In this document: positions 8,446 to 17,213 of the stretch, in pieces
Numbering within the stretch: position 1 is the stretch's first letter
How the letters are laid out: every line of letters starts with the position of its first letter
Origin: Acidobacteriota bacterium
GTDB lineage: Bacteria; Acidobacteriota; Blastocatellia; Pyrinomonadales; Pyrinomonadaceae
Assembly (NCBI GenBank): GCA_023389035.1
Contig: JAEWFC010000030.1
Location: forward strand, 558,001-622,000
Direction: 5' to 3'
DNA length: 64,000 bases
Position numbers and translations under genes: made by a program
Notes under the pieces: model-generated
Database searches by the model: none
Told to the model about the DNA's origin: nothing
Seen by the model: the letters and a program-made list of their open reading frames with translations, nothing else

Positions 8446-8742
8446 ATGATCGAGATCCACGAATCGGATGGCGGGGTGGAATTCACCGTGCGTGTGATAC
8501 CGCGTGCCTCGCGTTCTGAGGTGGTCGGCGAATTCGACGGCGCCTTGAAAGTAAAGGTCTGTGCGCCGCCTGTCGATGGGGCCGCAAATGCCGAGATACA
8601 AAAGCTTATCGCCAAACGGCTAGGCGTAAGCAGGTCCGCAGTGCAGATCGTTTCGGGCGAAAGCTCCAGGACCAAACGGCTGCAAGTATCCGGCGTTACG
8701 GCCGCGCAGGTACTCGAGGCACTCGGAATATCCATTACATAG
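8446..8742 (+). CDS. DUF167 / YggU family protein
   Basis: Conserved 98-residue cytosolic protein of unknown function, family DUF167 (YggU). The characteristic centre is present: RVIPRASRSEVVGE, then LKVKVCAPPVDGAANAE and IVSGESSRTK. It begins two bases after the yggT stop, completing the yggS-yggT-yggU cluster. No catalytic residues are established for this family. Confidence 0.9.
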   Translation: MIEIHESDGGVEFTVRVIPRASRSEVVGEFDGALKVKVCAPPVDGAANAEIQKLIAKRLGVSRSAVQIVSGESSRTKRLQVSGVTAAQVLEALGISIT

Positions 8743-8765
8743 ACGTGCATGAATGTGGTTAGTTT

Positions 8766-8794
8766 TTGCGCCCTCAAAAGCTGCGTGCTATATT
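8766..8794 (+). promoter_or_regulatory. Probable sigma-70-type promoter for yebC
   Basis: TTGCGC (8766-8771) and TATATT (8789-8794) are separated by 17 bases and lie 42 bases before the yebC start. AAAGGA follows as ribosome binding site. Confidence 0.5.
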
Positions 8795-8836
8795 CTTTTT
8801 TTCTTTCCTCCGCAATAAAACAAAGGAATTCTTTAA

Positions 8837-9577
8837 ATGTCAGGACATAGTAAGTGGCACACGATCAAGCACAAGAAAGGAGCGCTTGATGCGAAGCGCG
8901 GAAAGATCTTCACCAAGATGATCAAGGAGATCACCGTCGCGACGCGCACCGGCGCGAGTGGCGACGTCGATTCCAACGCCCGACTCCGAAAGGCAGTTTC
9001 CGACGCCAAGGCGCAGAACATGCCGAACGACACGATCGAGCGAGCGATCAAACGCGGCATGGGCGAGGGCGAAGGCGCCAACTACGATGAGGTCACCTAC
9101 GAAGGCTACGGACCGAACGGCGTGGCCGTGATGGTTGAGGCGATGACTGACAACCGCAATCGGACCGTCGCCGAGATCCGCCATATCTTCTCGAAGAACG
9201 GCGGCAACATGGGTGAGTCAGGCTCGGTCGCGTGGATGTTCGACAAAAAGGGCTACATCGTGGTAGATAAGGCTGCGAAGAGCGAAGAAGAGCTCTTCGA
9301 GATCGCGATCGAGGCCGGTGCCGACGACATGCAGGACGACGGCGACGTCTTTGAGATCGTTACGGCACCCGATGCGTTCGACCAGGTTCTCGAAGCCGTC
9401 AAATCAGCGGGCGTCGAACCGCAGGCCGCCGAGGTCTCGATGATCCCGCAAAATTACATCAAGCTCGAGGGCGGCGACGCCAAAACGATGATGAAGCTCT
9501 ACGACGCGCTTGATGATAACGATGACGTGCAAAAGGTCTACGCGAACTTCGACATCGACGAAAGCGAGATGGGCTGA
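8837..9577 (+). CDS. yebC: YebC/PmpR family (TACO1) protein
   Basis: Member of the YebC/TACO1 family, described both as a transcriptional regulator and as a factor helping ribosomes through difficult sequences. The 246 residues begin with the invariant MSGHSKWHTIKHKKGA, followed by FTKMIKEI, the NARLRKAV helix and MPNDTIERAIKRG; later come the YGPNGVAVMVEAMTDN and GSVAWMFDKKG segments. RuvC, often a neighbour, is absent. The gene has its own promoter-like sequence and AAAGGA ribosome binding site, so it need not depend on the yggSTU transcript. Confidence 0.95.
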   Translation: MSGHSKWHTIKHKKGALDAKRGKIFTKMIKEITVATRTGASGDVDSNARLRKAVSDAKAQNMPNDTIERAIKRGMGEGEGANYDEVTYEGYGPNGVAVMVEAMTDNRNRTVAEIRHIFSKNGGNMGESGSVAWMFDKKGYIVVDKAAKSEEELFEIAIEAGADDMQDDGDVFEIVTAPDAFDQVLEAVKSAGVEPQAAEVSMIPQNYIKLEGGDAKTMMKLYDALDDNDDVQKVYANFDIDESEMG

Positions 9578-9603
9578 TGAGAGCTTTCTTTACAAAAATT
9601 TGC

Positions 9604-9634
9604 TTGACCGCCTCGGGGGTGCGTGTGAGATACT
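9604..9634 (+). promoter_or_regulatory. Promoter-like sequence of the 11-codon ORF
   Basis: TTGACC (9604-9609) and GATACT (9629-9634) are 19 bases apart, slightly long for sigma-70. The position, 22 bases before a tiny ORF with a strong ribosome binding site, is what makes it plausible. Confidence 0.35.
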
Positions 9635-9655
9635 ATCGCCACTGGGGGTGATATT

Positions 9656-9691
9656 ATGATAAATAATAAAACTGAGGTTACGAATAACTAA
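9656..9691 (+). CDS. Candidate 11-residue peptide ORF
   Basis: ATG to TAA encodes MINNKTEVTNN. A GGGGGTGA ribosome-binding-like stretch (9644-9651) is well placed before the ATG, a promoter-like pair lies upstream and a strong terminator follows 25 bases after the stop. Nothing else is transcribed from this unit, so it could be a small peptide gene, a leader, or a small RNA whose ORF is incidental. The peptide is polar and Asn-rich and matches nothing I know. Confidence 0.35.
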   Translation: MINNKTEVTNN

Positions 9692-9716
9692 CCGGATCCT
9701 AAACGATTCGGACAAG

Positions 9717-9750
9717 AGCGGCGGGCTAGTAGCTCGTCGCTTTTCGTTTT
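9717..9750 (+). terminator. Rho-independent terminator
   Basis: An 11-bp stem (9717-9727 with 9731-9741, two G-T wobbles) with loop AGT is followed by TTTTCGTTTT. It closes the tiny transcription unit after yebC and also separates it from the convergent VOC gene. Confidence 0.8.
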
Positions 9751-10120
9751 AAACTAATAGCTGGCCATATGTCAGGCGATGGCCGTTCGGGGTTACAACG
9801 CTGAATTCTCGTAGTCCCCAGGGCTTGTTCGCTATCGGAATGATGATCTCTGCACCGCGTTCGCGTAGTTCACCATACACATCGTCTACGTTCTCCACCA
9901 GCACATGAGCGAAGTACGAGTGGTCGCCCGTTTCGATTGCAGGCAGTGCGTCGGGACAATCGCCCATCATCACCTTGAATGCTCCGAACGAAAGAAACTC
10001 CCAGCCGGGCGCACTGAAATCGTGATCAAATCCTAGTTTATCGATGTAATGTTCTTTCTCGGCCGCCAGGTCATGAACCGCCAAAACGTGCCGGGTGTGT
10101 ACTACCGTGCGATCTCTCAT
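9749..10120 (-). CDS. VOC/glyoxalase-fold family protein
   Basis: Small 123-residue protein of the vicinal-oxygen-chelate (glyoxalase/bleomycin resistance) superfamily. The beta-alpha-beta pattern is visible: VVHTRHVLAVHDLAAEKEHY with LGFDHDF, then FAHVLVENVDDVYGELRERG and the closing EFSVVTPNGHRLTYGQ. The start at 10120 is chosen because AGAGGAAG lies just upstream; the open frame continues 61 codons further with no such support. Likely metal ligands are His near the N-terminus, His in YFAHV and Glu in REFSV. The substrate cannot be predicted. Confidence 0.82.
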   Translation of the reverse strand: MRDRTVVHTRHVLAVHDLAAEKEHYIDKLGFDHDFSAPGWEFLSFGAFKVMMGDCPDALPAIETGDHSYFAHVLVENVDDVYGELRERGAEIIIPIANKPWGLREFSVVTPNGHRLTYGQLLV

Positions 10121-10202
10121 GATCTTCCTCTGGTGGAATCCAGTATAAGGTCTCGGAGAAATCTCCGCTCCATCCCGTTTCCCCCTCCGGGACAGCATTG
10201 AG

Positions 10203-10352
10203 TCACCGAAAGAGTGACGAGTGAACCAACCACTGTATAAGTTTATGCGGGCCTTCGTTAAGCGCTCCTTTCCAATCAGGAAGGCCCAGCAGATTGAAAA
10301 CAAGATCGGTTCGTCCGCGACTGATTAGATCCAGTATCGATTCCTTGTTCAT
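10203..10352 (-). CDS. Possible 49-residue ORF, perhaps a truncated remnant
   Basis: ATG at 10352 to TGA at 10203. The translation looks protein-like: MNKESILDLISRGRTDLVFN, then LPDWKGALNEGPHKLIQWLV. This resembles the leading helices of proteins that continue into ankyrin repeats, but here the frame stops and no ankyrin motif follows. There is no clear ribosome binding site. It lies between the VOC and DUF2277 genes, where no other gene fits. I treat it as a possible decayed gene end rather than a confirmed gene. Confidence 0.3.
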   Translation of the reverse strand: MNKESILDLISRGRTDLVFNLLGLPDWKGALNEGPHKLIQWLVHSSLFR

Positions 10353-10373
10353 AGCCTGGTCTGAGCAGACGTG

Positions 10374-10640
10374 TTATCCGAATCGCGCAGCGGATCGCTC
10401 CCTCGCTTTGGCCGCTTCCACTTCTCGATCCCGCGGCGGCGCGTTCGTCACCAAGGTATTCAGCATCTCCCGGGCCGCTGCCGAGACGCGTTCGACCGCG
10501 AGTTCGAACGCCTCCTCATTTGCTTTCGAAGGCTTGTTGAAACCCGAAAGCTTTCGCACGAACTGAAGCGAAGCCGCCCGCACTTCGTCTGAAGTTGCGG
10601 GCGGATCGAAATTATAAAGTGTCTTGATATTCCTACACAT
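10374..10640 (-). CDS. DUF2277 family protein
   Basis: Conserved 88-residue protein of the DUF2277 family, function unknown. The signature is MCRNIKTLYNFDPPATSDEV at the N-terminus followed by AASLQFVRKLSGFNKPSKAN, both typical of the family. The rest is helical and charged. It begins within the last codons of the response-regulator/kinase gene (8-base overlap), so it is translated from the tail of the signalling operon; whether it takes part in signalling is unknown. Confidence 0.88.
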   Translation of the reverse strand: MCRNIKTLYNFDPPATSDEVRAASLQFVRKLSGFNKPSKANEEAFELAVERVSAAAREMLNTLVTNAPPRDREVEAAKARERSAARFG

Positions 10641-11820
10641 CTTGGTCTTTTGATGTTCTCTCGCCGAAAGGCAGCCGCACGATGAATGTCGCGCCCTTCC
10701 CGAGCCCCTCGCTTTCGGCGGTGACTGTCCCGCCGTGCATTTCCACGATCTTTTTCACGATGGCAAGCCCCAGCCCCAGCCCGCCCTTTCGGTTCGTCGT
10801 CAGGGTGTTCGCTTGACGATATCTGTCGAAAACCTGCGGCAGGAATTTTTCGTCGATACCGTCACCGGTGTCCGCGACCCTTAATTCAGCATGACCGTCC
10901 GCTGAACGCGCCGAAACAGTGATGGTGCCGGCTTCCGGCGTGAATTTGACCGCGTTTGAGATCAGATTGTTCAACACCTGCTGCAGACGCACCGCGTCAC
11001 CAATAATCGTTTCTGTTGGAGCTTCCACATCTTTTTCTAATGTGATCGATTTGGCCTCCATCGATGGCCGCGTCGCATCGATCGATTGATCGATCACTGA
11101 TTCGAGATCTACTTCGGCAAGCTCCAGGTTGAGCGTGCCATTTACGATTCGAGTCACGTCCAGCAGGTCTTCGATGAACTTTGTTTGTAAGACGGCGTTG
11201 CGCTCGATAGCCTCGATCGCCCGTTCGTATACTGCTTGATCGTCTTTCTCGGTCTTGAGCAATCGTATCCAGCCGAGCATCGCATTGAGCGGAGTTCTGA
11301 GTTCATGCGAAAGAACCGCGAGAAACTCATCCTTCGCCTTGTTCGCTGCCTCTGCCTGATGTCTCGCTTCCTCAGCTCGCGTGTGGTTTACCCGCTCGTC
11401 CTGAAACAGCTTTTGCTGAATAGCGTAGCGGATCGAACGCTCAAGGTTATCGGCGTTCATCGTACCTTTGACAAGATAGTCCGACGCGCCTGCGTTCATC
11501 GCCAGATTATCGATCTCTTTGTCGCCTTGCCCGGTCAGAAGGATCATCGGGCATGAGAAACCGCGGGCCCGTAACTCTTTCAGGAGCTGAACGCCGTCGT
11601 GAGCGCCAAGCCGGTAATCCAGAAGGCAAACGTCGTAACAGTTTGGGTCCGCAGCTCGCAGGGCCTCGTCGAAATCGCTAACCCAATCCAGCTGGAAATC
11701 GCCGGAACGCATCTCGGTGAGCATCGACTTAGTAAGGATATAGTCATCCTCATCGTCTTCGACCAGAAGCACTCGCAGCTTAGCGTCTTTCTCTGCCTTT
11801 TGGGGGGCGTTTTGGCTCAT
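10633..11820 (-). CDS. Response regulator-histidine kinase hybrid
   Basis: 395-residue cytosolic signalling protein with inverted hybrid order: receiver (about 15-135, phospho-acceptor D68 in CLLDYR, Lys118 in YLVKG), a short coiled linker, dimerisation domain with H172 (LSHELRTPLN), then an ATP-binding domain with the N box NLISNAVKF and G motifs ADTGDGI and GGLGLGLAI. It has no membrane segment. Such proteins usually take phosphate from an upstream kinase and pass it on. It is the third gene of an overlapping operon and its start abuts the stop of the preceding receiver gene. Confidence 0.93.
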   Translation of the reverse strand: MSQNAPQKAEKDAKLRVLLVEDDEDDYILTKSMLTEMRSGDFQLDWVSDFDEALRAADPNCYDVCLLDYRLGAHDGVQLLKELRARGFSCPMILLTGQGDKEIDNLAMNAGASDYLVKGTMNADNLERSIRYAIQQKLFQDERVNHTRAEEARHQAEAANKAKDEFLAVLSHELRTPLNAMLGWIRLLKTEKDDQAVYERAIEAIERNAVLQTKFIEDLLDVTRIVNGTLNLELAEVDLESVIDQSIDATRPSMEAKSITLEKDVEAPTETIIGDAVRLQQVLNNLISNAVKFTPEAGTITVSARSADGHAELRVADTGDGIDEKFLPQVFDRYRQANTLTTNRKGGLGLGLAIVKKIVEMHGGTVTAESEGLGKGATFIVRLPFGERTSKDQDV

Positions 11821-12266
11821 TAATCGGGAAGTTCGACGAATTCGACCCAGTAATCTCCGAGGGCCTTCATCAATTCGACCAGGCGGTCGAAGGTAACAGG
11901 CTTCGTAATGAACGAACTCGCTCCGAAATCGTAGCTTCGGAAGATATCTTCCTCAGCTTTCGAAGTTGTCATGACGACGATCGGGATCCGGCGAAGTTCC
12001 GGGTCTGATTTGATCTCTTTCAGAGCCTCACGGCCATCCTTTTTCGGCATGTTGAGATCGAGAAGGATCAGGCCCGGCCGAGGCGACGTCGCCGGGTCGG
12101 CGAATTTTCCCTTACGCGTCAGATATTCCATCAGCTCTTCGCCGTCCTCAACGAATTTGAGCTCATTAAGCACGCGGCTTTCCGCCAGAGCGTCCTTTGT
12201 CAACATGCGGTCGTCCGCGTCGTCATCAGCCATCAGAATAATGATCGGCTGTCCTGCTTTTGTCAT
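11820..12266 (-). CDS. Response regulator, single receiver (Rcp1-like)
   Basis: Stand-alone 148-residue receiver domain of the Rcp1 type, which are usually partners of phytochrome-like or CHASE-type kinases. The acidic pocket is ADDDADDRM at residues 13-21, phospho-acceptor D70 in LILLDLNMP, Thr in VVMTTS, and Lys in FITKPV. There is no output domain. It overlaps both neighbours by 1-4 bases and lies between two kinases, so it probably shuttles phosphate between them. Confidence 0.93.
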   Translation of the reverse strand: MTKAGQPIIILMADDDADDRMLTKDALAESRVLNELKFVEDGEELMEYLTRKGKFADPATSPRPGLILLDLNMPKKDGREALKEIKSDPELRRIPIVVMTTSKAEEDIFRSYDFGASSFITKPVTFDRLVELMKALGDYWVEFVELPD

Positions 12267-13744
12267 TCGGTAACTCCCCTAGATTTTTCGTGCTTTTCCG
12301 GCAACGTTGCGTAAAATGTCGAACCCTCGCCCGGCGTGCTCTCTGCGGTCAGCTCACCGCCATGTCGCTCTACGATCTTTCTGCAGACCGCCAGGCCGAT
12401 ACCTGTTCCCTCATACTCTCCGCGGCCATGCAGCCGTTGAAAAGGCGTGAATATTCGGTCAAGATACTTTTCATCAAAACCGATTCCATTGTCACTAAAC
12501 ATTATACGGTAAAACGGCCCCTGACGCCCTGATCCGGCCATCTCCGAAACTTTCTCCGCCTTGATCTTGATATGCGGAGCCACACCTTCACTCTGAAATT
12601 TGAGGCCGTTCGCGATAATGTTCTGAAACAGCTGCCGCATCTGCATCGGGTCTGCATCAATGGTCGGCAGCTCGCCGCGATCGACCGTCGCCCCTGTCTG
12701 CTGGATCCGGACCTCCAGATCGCTGAGCACATCGTCCGCGATCGTGTTCAGGTCCGTGCTTTCGAAAGGCTGTGCTTTGGTCGTCACCCGCGAGAACGTG
12801 AGCAGGTCATTTATCAGCGTGTGCATACGTCCGGCCGCACTATGCATACGCTCAAGATAGTCGCGGCCTTGGTCATCAAACTTCGGCCCCTGTACCGTCC
12901 GCAGCCGATCGCCGAACGCCTGTATCTTTCTAAGCGGCTCCTGCAGATCATGTGACGCAACAAAAGCAAAATCCTGCAGCTCGCGGTTGCTTCGCTCCAG
13001 CTCGGTGTTCGTCGAAGCAAGCTCAGCGGTTCGCTCACGAACCTTGTCCTCGAGTTCCTCATGTGCCCTCTGCAGCGCTTCGGCCGCCTCATCACGTGCG
13101 GCGACGTCCTTCTTGATCAGCCAGTAGACCGCGATCATTAGCCCCAACACGACAAGGTTCGCCGCGAGAAATGTCGCGACCGAACTCTGGCTGCTCGCCT
13201 CGGCTTCGGCGATACGCAACTCTAGCCGCCGCTGGTCTTCGCGCCTAATATCATCAACCAGCCGACGAATGTCATCCATTTGTTTGCGTCCGGTTTCGAG
13301 GAAACCGATCCGCTCCTCAGACACCTGCCTATCGTCCTTATAGTCGTCGATAACGAGCTGCAGCGTCGCCATCCGCAGCTTGATCAGGTCCTCAAGCTGC
13401 GTCAGCTGCTGCATTCTCTCGGCGTCATCAGAGCGTAGCGAGCGAGCGGTTTCGATGCTCTGTCCGACGGTCCGGAGCGCTGAATCATAAGGCTCCAAAA
13501 AAACTGTATTACCTGTGAGCAGGTAACCACGCTGGCCGGTTTCCGCATCCTTCACCGCCGACAAGACCTCTTCTACAGCCCTGATCGACTTTTGCTTGAG
13601 AACTACCCGTTCGTAATTCTCGATCAGCGTATTCGCCGCCCTGAACGAGACCAGCGCATTGCCGATCACGAACAGCAACGTAAGTATAAAGCCGATAATA
13701 AAACCCCAACTGACGCCCCTTTTCATAAGCTTTGATTCTCGCAA
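12263..13744 (-). CDS. CHASE3-domain sensor histidine kinase
   Basis: Membrane sensor kinase of 493 residues. One membrane segment lies near 13-33, a CHASE3 extracellular sensor at about 40-180 (KDAETGQRGYLLTGN is characteristic), a second membrane segment near 190-211, a coiled coil at 215-255, the HisKA helix with H265 (FAFVASHDLQEPLRK), and the catalytic domain with N box NIIANGLKF, FSDNGIGF and GTGIGLAVC. CHASE3 ligands are unknown. An alternative ATG seven codons downstream is possible. It is the first gene of the kinase-receiver-hybrid operon. Confidence 0.94.
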   Translation of the reverse strand: MRESKLMKRGVSWGFIIGFILTLLFVIGNALVSFRAANTLIENYERVVLKQKSIRAVEEVLSAVKDAETGQRGYLLTGNTVFLEPYDSALRTVGQSIETARSLRSDDAERMQQLTQLEDLIKLRMATLQLVIDDYKDDRQVSEERIGFLETGRKQMDDIRRLVDDIRREDQRRLELRIAEAEASSQSSVATFLAANLVVLGLMIAVYWLIKKDVAARDEAAEALQRAHEELEDKVRERTAELASTNTELERSNRELQDFAFVASHDLQEPLRKIQAFGDRLRTVQGPKFDDQGRDYLERMHSAAGRMHTLINDLLTFSRVTTKAQPFESTDLNTIADDVLSDLEVRIQQTGATVDRGELPTIDADPMQMRQLFQNIIANGLKFQSEGVAPHIKIKAEKVSEMAGSGRQGPFYRIMFSDNGIGFDEKYLDRIFTPFQRLHGRGEYEGTGIGLAVCRKIVERHGGELTAESTPGEGSTFYATLPEKHEKSRGVTE

Positions 13745-14271
13745 ATGGCCGCGAAGTCAACAAATCAGAAATCAAACGCAGGTCCTTTACTACTCTTTGC
13801 GCCCTAAGCGCGGAACCGTTGTACGAACCCACCCGATCGCATTAGAAGGCCCGCAAGAGCCGAATCTTGTAAGCGCGCCAAGATCGTCGGCTTGGTTGCC
13901 CGATCCCACAGGCGGCGGGGCCGTCTTACCGACGAAATCGGCGATTAGCCACGTCCTTTAGGGCGTGGTTCGGCCGCACAATTGCTAGGGCGTTTTAACG
14001 TCCTTGCTGCACGCCTGCTTCAGCCATCAGATCTCCTCAACTCCGCCTCTCAGGCGAGCCCTGCTTTGCGAACTTGCCGTCTTTGCGTGAAACGGTGTTA
14101 CAGGCTTTCCAAGCCCTTGCTCACGCGCAGGCCATTTTGTGCCACGTCGTTTCAGGTGACCGCCTCGAGAGGGCACAAACATCGCAGGTTTTGAGTTCTT
14201 GACCGGAACCCGCGATGGTGATAGTGTCATCGCTGCAACGACCCCCCATTTATGACCGAAAGGAGACCACT
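13745..14271. other. Intergenic region with two small hairpins
   Basis: Divergent promoter region between the kinase operon and the DinB gene. No convincing gene. It holds an 8-bp hairpin CCACGTCC-TTTA-GGGCGTGG (13949-13968) and a 7-bp hairpin GGGCGTT-TT-AACGTCC (13988-14003), which share related halves and look like a REP-type element. A TTGACC at 14199-14204 may belong to a promoter of the DinB gene. Confidence 0.4.
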
Positions 14272-14772
14272 ATGTTGAGAAAAATTGGAGATTTCAGAAA
14301 AAATTGGGATTATGAAGCCGAAATGACAGGTAAGGTACTGAAGTCGCTTACGGACGCTTCGCTTGGGCAGAAGGTGACGGAATCAGGACGCGATCTTGGA
14401 TTTCTCGCGTGGCATCTCTGTCAGAAGCTGGGAGAAATGCTCGAAAAGGTGGGCCTTACCGTTGAGGCACCGCCACACGACGCATCTCGCCCGGCAAAAG
14501 CCTCAGAGATCGCAGACGCTTACGACCGGGCCGCAGCGTCACTGATCGAACAGGTCACCGCAAACTGGAACGATGAAATACTGCTCCAGAAAGATGAAAT
14601 GTATGGCGAGACCTGGGAACGCGGCCTTACGCTCTTTTACGTGATCACGCACCAGGCACACCATCGCGGGCAAATGACCGTGCTGATGCGGCAAGCAGGA
14701 TTGCCGGTCCCAGGAGTCTACGGCCCGTCGAAAGAGGAATGGGAAGCTTTCGGCATGCCGGCCCTTGCGTGA
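14272..14772 (+). CDS. DinB family protein
   Basis: Four-helix-bundle protein of the DinB/YfiT superfamily, often metal-dependent thiol transferases or stress proteins. The 166 residues carry the usual three metal-binding histidines: one in FLAWHLCQK and two in THQAHHRGQ. The start at 14272 is set by the GAAAGGAG ribosome binding site eight bases upstream; 19 upstream in-frame codons lack such support. It is monocistronic between the kinase operon and purL. No specific substrate can be proposed. Confidence 0.88.
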   Translation: MLRKIGDFRKNWDYEAEMTGKVLKSLTDASLGQKVTESGRDLGFLAWHLCQKLGEMLEKVGLTVEAPPHDASRPAKASEIADAYDRAAASLIEQVTANWNDEILLQKDEMYGETWERGLTLFYVITHQAHHRGQMTVLMRQAGLPVPGVYGPSKEEWEAFGMPALA

Positions 14773-14930
14773 TCTCTTGGCGTCGAGGCTCGTTAGAGTT
14801 CATCGGAATCGGTTTGAAAAAAGCCGCCTGACCGCATAAACTCTTTTGTTTTGCACAAGTCACCGAAGTTTGCTGTGTGCAGCACAGCTCGGACGCGATG
14901 CTTAACGAAAAGAGGGGAACGAGCTTTTTA

Positions 14931-17177
14931 ATGACTGAGATCACGCCAGAAGTAATCGAGCAGCACAATCTTACATCCGACGAGTACCAGAACATCGTCG
15001 CCATCATGGGCCGCGAGCCGAATCTTACAGAGCTCGGGGTTTTCAGCGTGATGTGGTCCGAACATTGCTCGTATAAATCGTCTCGGGTCCATCTGAAAAG
15101 GCTGCCGACGAGCGGCCCTCGTGTGATCGTTCCGCCCGGCGAGAATGCCGGCGTGGTCGATATCGGCGATGACTGGTGCGTCGCATTCAAGGTCGAATCG
15201 CACAATCACCCTTCGTTTATCGAGCCGTTTCAGGGCGCAGCTACGGGCGTCGGCGGTATCTTGCGTGATGTGTTCACGATGGGAGCCCGGCCTGTCGCGG
15301 CGATGAACAGTCTGCGTTTCGGCCCGCTCAATGATCCGAAACACGGAAACCGCAATCGATCGATCCTCAAGGGCTGCGTCGAGGGGATCGGCCATTATGG
15401 AAACTGTTTCGGCGTGCCTACTATCGGCGGTGAGGTGGTCTTCGACGAGTCCTACTCGCTCAACCCGCTGGTGAATGCGTTCGCACTCGGAATAGTCCGT
15501 AAAGACCAGATCTTCTTCGGAAAGGCCGAGGGCATCGGGAATCCGGTTCTGTATGTAGGTGCGAAGACCGGCCGCGATGGGATTCACGGTGCCACTATGG
15601 CGTCGGCTGAGTTTGACGAAGAGGCATTGGAAAAACGTCCCACCGTTCAGGTCGGCGATCCTTTCCTTGAAAAGCTGCTGCTTGAGGCCTGTCTCGAGGC
15701 GATGCGGAGCGGAGCGATCGCCGGGATACAGGATATGGGAGCTGCGGGCCTGACTTCTTCCTCAGTGGAGATGGCGGCAAGGGCCGGAACCGGGCTTGAG
15801 CTCGATCTGACCCTCGTGCCGCAACGCGAGACCGGAATGACAGCCTACGAAATGCTGCTTTCCGAATCGCAGGAAAGAATGTTGATCGTCGCCCGGAAAG
15901 GACGTGAGAAAGAGCTGGTCGAGATATTCAACAAATGGGACCTCGACGCGGTAGTTATCGGCAAGGTCGTCGAGGGCGACCGGCTTCGCATCATTCACAA
16001 CGGCGTTCTTGAGGCCGATCTGCCGGTCCAGGCACTTACCGACGAAGCTCCAAAGTACCAGCGGCCGATGGCCGGAAGCCCGGCTCCTCATACAGGGCGC
16101 ATTTCCGATCCGGTTGACAAACTTCCTGCCGACTTCGATTTCACGAATGCATTAACCCAACTGCTTTCGTCGCCGAATATTTGTTCCAAGCACTGGGTTT
16201 ATGAGCAATACGACACGATGGTGAGGACGAACACTGCGGTGCTGCCTGGTGCTGATGCCGCCGTGATCCGCGTTAAGGAAACACGGCGTGCCATAGCGAT
16301 GTGTCTCGACGGACCCGGCCGGTATGTCGGCGTCAACGCTCGCGAAGGTGCCAAGCATGCAGTCGCAGAGGCCGCACGCAACGTTGTTTGTGTCGGTGCG
16401 AAGCCGATCGCCGTGACCAACTGCCTGAACTTTGCATCGCCTGAGCGGCCCGAAGTAATGCAGTCTTTCTCGGATGTCATCGACGGAATGGCCGAGGCGT
16501 GTGAGGCATTTGAAACGCCTGTCGTTTCCGGAAACGTTTCCTTTTATAACGAAACGGACGGTCGCGGCATTCTACCTACTCCGACGATCGGAATGGTGGG
16601 CCTGATCGAAGACACTCGTAAGATCATCACGCAGGGCTTCAAGAACGATGGCGATATCATCGCTCTGTTGGGAAACAATGGCGATGGGCTTTCCGTCAGC
16701 GAGTTTGCGGCCGTCCGTGGTGCTAACACGGCCGAAATGATCGAGACAGGTTCGCTTCCACCGATCGATCTGGGCCTCGAGAAACGAATACAGTCAGCGT
16801 GCCTCGCAATGGTCGATGCCGAGCTCCTTCATTCCGCCCACGACTGCTCGGAAGGCGGGCTCGCGATAACCCTCGCTGAAAGCTGCTTTTCATCTCTCGG
16901 CCGCGAAGCCGCAGGTGCTTCGATCGAGCTGGCAACCGGCGGGCTGTCGGCGGAATCTCTTCTTTTCAGTGAAGTTCCATCGCGGATCGTGATCAGCTTT
17001 GCGCCCGAGGATCTGGAACGAGTACGATCTCTCGCCGGCGATTGTCCTTTTGCTGTTATAGGCAAGGTGACGGACGACATACTTCGTATCTCGGTGGATG
17101 GCAATGAGATAATTTCAGCTCCTGTGACGGAGTTGGAAATGGTCTGGGAATCTGCACTTGCACAAAAGCTCACGTGA
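14931..17177 (+). CDS. purL: Phosphoribosylformylglycinamidine synthase subunit PurL
   Basis: Catalyses the fourth step of purine biosynthesis, converting FGAR to FGAM with ATP and ammonia delivered by PurQ. At 748 residues it is the small PurL form that works with separate PurS and PurQ, neither of which is in the window. Key segments are LGVFSVMWSEHCSYKSS, the HNHPSFIEPFQGAATGVGG nucleotide-binding stretch, and in the second half GNVSFYNET and HDCSEGGLAI. The start MTEITPEVIEQHN is typical of the family; in-frame ATGs at 14898 and 14877 are possible alternatives. Confidence 0.96.
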   Translation: MTEITPEVIEQHNLTSDEYQNIVAIMGREPNLTELGVFSVMWSEHCSYKSSRVHLKRLPTSGPRVIVPPGENAGVVDIGDDWCVAFKVESHNHPSFIEPFQGAATGVGGILRDVFTMGARPVAAMNSLRFGPLNDPKHGNRNRSILKGCVEGIGHYGNCFGVPTIGGEVVFDESYSLNPLVNAFALGIVRKDQIFFGKAEGIGNPVLYVGAKTGRDGIHGATMASAEFDEEALEKRPTVQVGDPFLEKLLLEACLEAMRSGAIAGIQDMGAAGLTSSSVEMAARAGTGLELDLTLVPQRETGMTAYEMLLSESQERMLIVARKGREKELVEIFNKWDLDAVVIGKVVEGDRLRIIHNGVLEADLPVQALTDEAPKYQRPMAGSPAPHTGRISDPVDKLPADFDFTNALTQLLSSPNICSKHWVYEQYDTMVRTNTAVLPGADAAVIRVKETRRAIAMCLDGPGRYVGVNAREGAKHAVAEAARNVVCVGAKPIAVTNCLNFASPERPEVMQSFSDVIDGMAEACEAFETPVVSGNVSFYNETDGRGILPTPTIGMVGLIEDTRKIITQGFKNDGDIIALLGNNGDGLSVSEFAAVRGANTAEMIETGSLPPIDLGLEKRIQSACLAMVDAELLHSAHDCSEGGLAITLAESCFSSLGREAAGASIELATGGLSAESLLFSEVPSRIVISFAPEDLERVRSLAGDCPFAVIGKVTDDILRISVDGNEIISAPVTELEMVWESALAQKLT

Positions 17178-17213
17178 TCGGGACACCCCTGCCCGGCTAA
17201 AGGTTTTTATCGA

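Noticed and set aside
10121..10303. 61-codon upstream extension of the VOC gene
   Set aside because: AGAGGAAG and the family start support the ATG at 10120; the upstream part is not family-like.
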